Below, in pieces: positions 63,756 to 64,000 of a DNA stretch of 64,000 bases. The stretch covers positions 333,377-397,376 of the forward strand of contig NZ_JAFCLG010000002.1 of the NCBI RefSeq assembly GCF_018129685.1, read 5' to 3'. The DNA is from Bradyrhizobium manausense (GTDB lineage Bacteria; Pseudomonadota; Alphaproteobacteria; Rhizobiales; Xanthobacteraceae). Numbering within the stretch: position 1 is the stretch's first letter; each line of letters opens with the position of its first letter. The position numbers and the translations under genes were made by a program. Below the pieces are notes generated by a model, which was given only the letters and a program-made list of their open reading frames with translations, did no database searches and was not told where the DNA came from.

Positions 63756-64000
63756 TTACGCGGCCGCGGCTCTCCTCAGATCGAACCGCACGTCCTCCAA
63801 GTCCGCTCTCGGCAAGCTGAGGCGTGCTGCGACAAGCCTCCGCAGGGCGCCCATCTCGCGCGGGTCGTTGACGGTGACGCCGCCGACGGCCTCGCCGCCA
63901 CGCAGGCTGATCACGCTGAACTTGCCGCTCTCGACCGAGCCGCGGACGACATGCTCCTCTGCAACAGCATCGCCGACGACCTGAAGGTTCACCTTGTACT
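63756..64000 (-). CDS. Ferredoxin reductase, C-terminal end (cut by window edge)
   Basis: The frame is open to the right edge, so only the last 80 or so residues are seen: VVGDAVAEEHVVRGSVESGK, SLRGGEAVGGVTVNDPREMG and LRRLVAARLSLP. This is the C-terminal domain of FAD/NAD-dependent ferredoxin reductases of the BphA4/CmtAa type. It precedes the oxygenase alpha gene by 28 bases and completes the electron-transfer chain of the dioxygenase. Confidence 0.85.
   Translation of the reverse strand, partial: YKVNLQVVGDAVAEEHVVRGSVESGKFSVISLRGGEAVGGVTVNDPREMGALRRLVAARLSLPRADLEDVRFDLRRAAAA

Noticed and set aside
63756..64000. Ferredoxin reductase as replacement for the lost AlkT
   Set aside because: It is joined to the ring-hydroxylating dioxygenase genes and fits that system; nothing in the sequence ties it to rubredoxin.

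Overview
The window is high-GC DNA from an alphaproteobacterium, most likely of the Bradyrhizobium/Rhodopseudomonas/Afipia type. The basis is gene style (many Liv-type ABC transporters with embedded acyl-CoA ligases, TetR-controlled beta-oxidation sets, a cobalamin-dependent mutase with MeaB, alphaproteobacterial cobD/cobQ remnants); no rRNA, tRNA or housekeeping gene confirms it. Nearly everything intact is catabolic, transport or regulatory, and broken mobile elements separate the blocks, so it reads as a mosaic catabolic island or plasmid segment.

Layout. (1) 1-4555, +: 3' end of an acyl-CoA synthetase, a LivK-type binding protein, a Rieske oxygenase and a TetR regulator. (2) 4770-7737: scars, namely a truncated IS21-type element, a serine-recombinase remnant and a broken alpha/beta hydrolase. 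(3) 7863-13189: a minus-strand operon (acyl-CoA synthetase, P450, thiolase) diverging from a TetR gene, with a palindromic operator between. (4) 13426-17828, +: GntR scrap, TetR, then a split B12-dependent acyl-CoA mutase, MeaB-type GTPase and thioesterase. (5) 17832-24996, -: acyl-CoA synthetase plus complete LivGHMKF. Blocks 4 and 5 share the same palindrome in front of their first genes. (6) 25097-26560: decayed DNA with 3' fragments of cobD and cobQ. (7) 26679-41572: a beta-oxidation regulon (acyl-CoA dehydrogenase, TetR, NMO-like flavoproteins, second LivGHMKF plus ligase, crotonase, CoA-transferase, thiolase, SDR) with one 18-bp operator-like sequence at three promoters. (8) 41863-42906: truncated IS1634-type transposase. 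(9) 43156-53320: alkane-oxidation cluster alkB-G-H-J-K with divergent alkS and a truncated, frameshifted alkT. (10) 53330-54051: truncated tyrosine recombinase. (11) 54284-64000, -: aromatic ring-hydroxylation and meta-cleavage operon whose gene content resembles the p-cumate (cmt) pathway, interrupted by a decayed fourth Liv cluster.

How it fits together. Block 9 would take medium-chain alkanes to alcohol, aldehyde, acid and acyl-CoA. Blocks 5 and 7 import carboxylates and activate them. Block 7 carries a full beta-oxidation set. Block 4 supplies a carbon-skeleton mutase for acyl-CoAs that beta-oxidation cannot handle. Block 11 would turn a substituted benzoate into a short acid plus 2-hydroxypentadienoate. 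The most novel-looking item is the divergent acyl-CoA mutase operon and its apparent co-regulation with a Liv/ligase operon.
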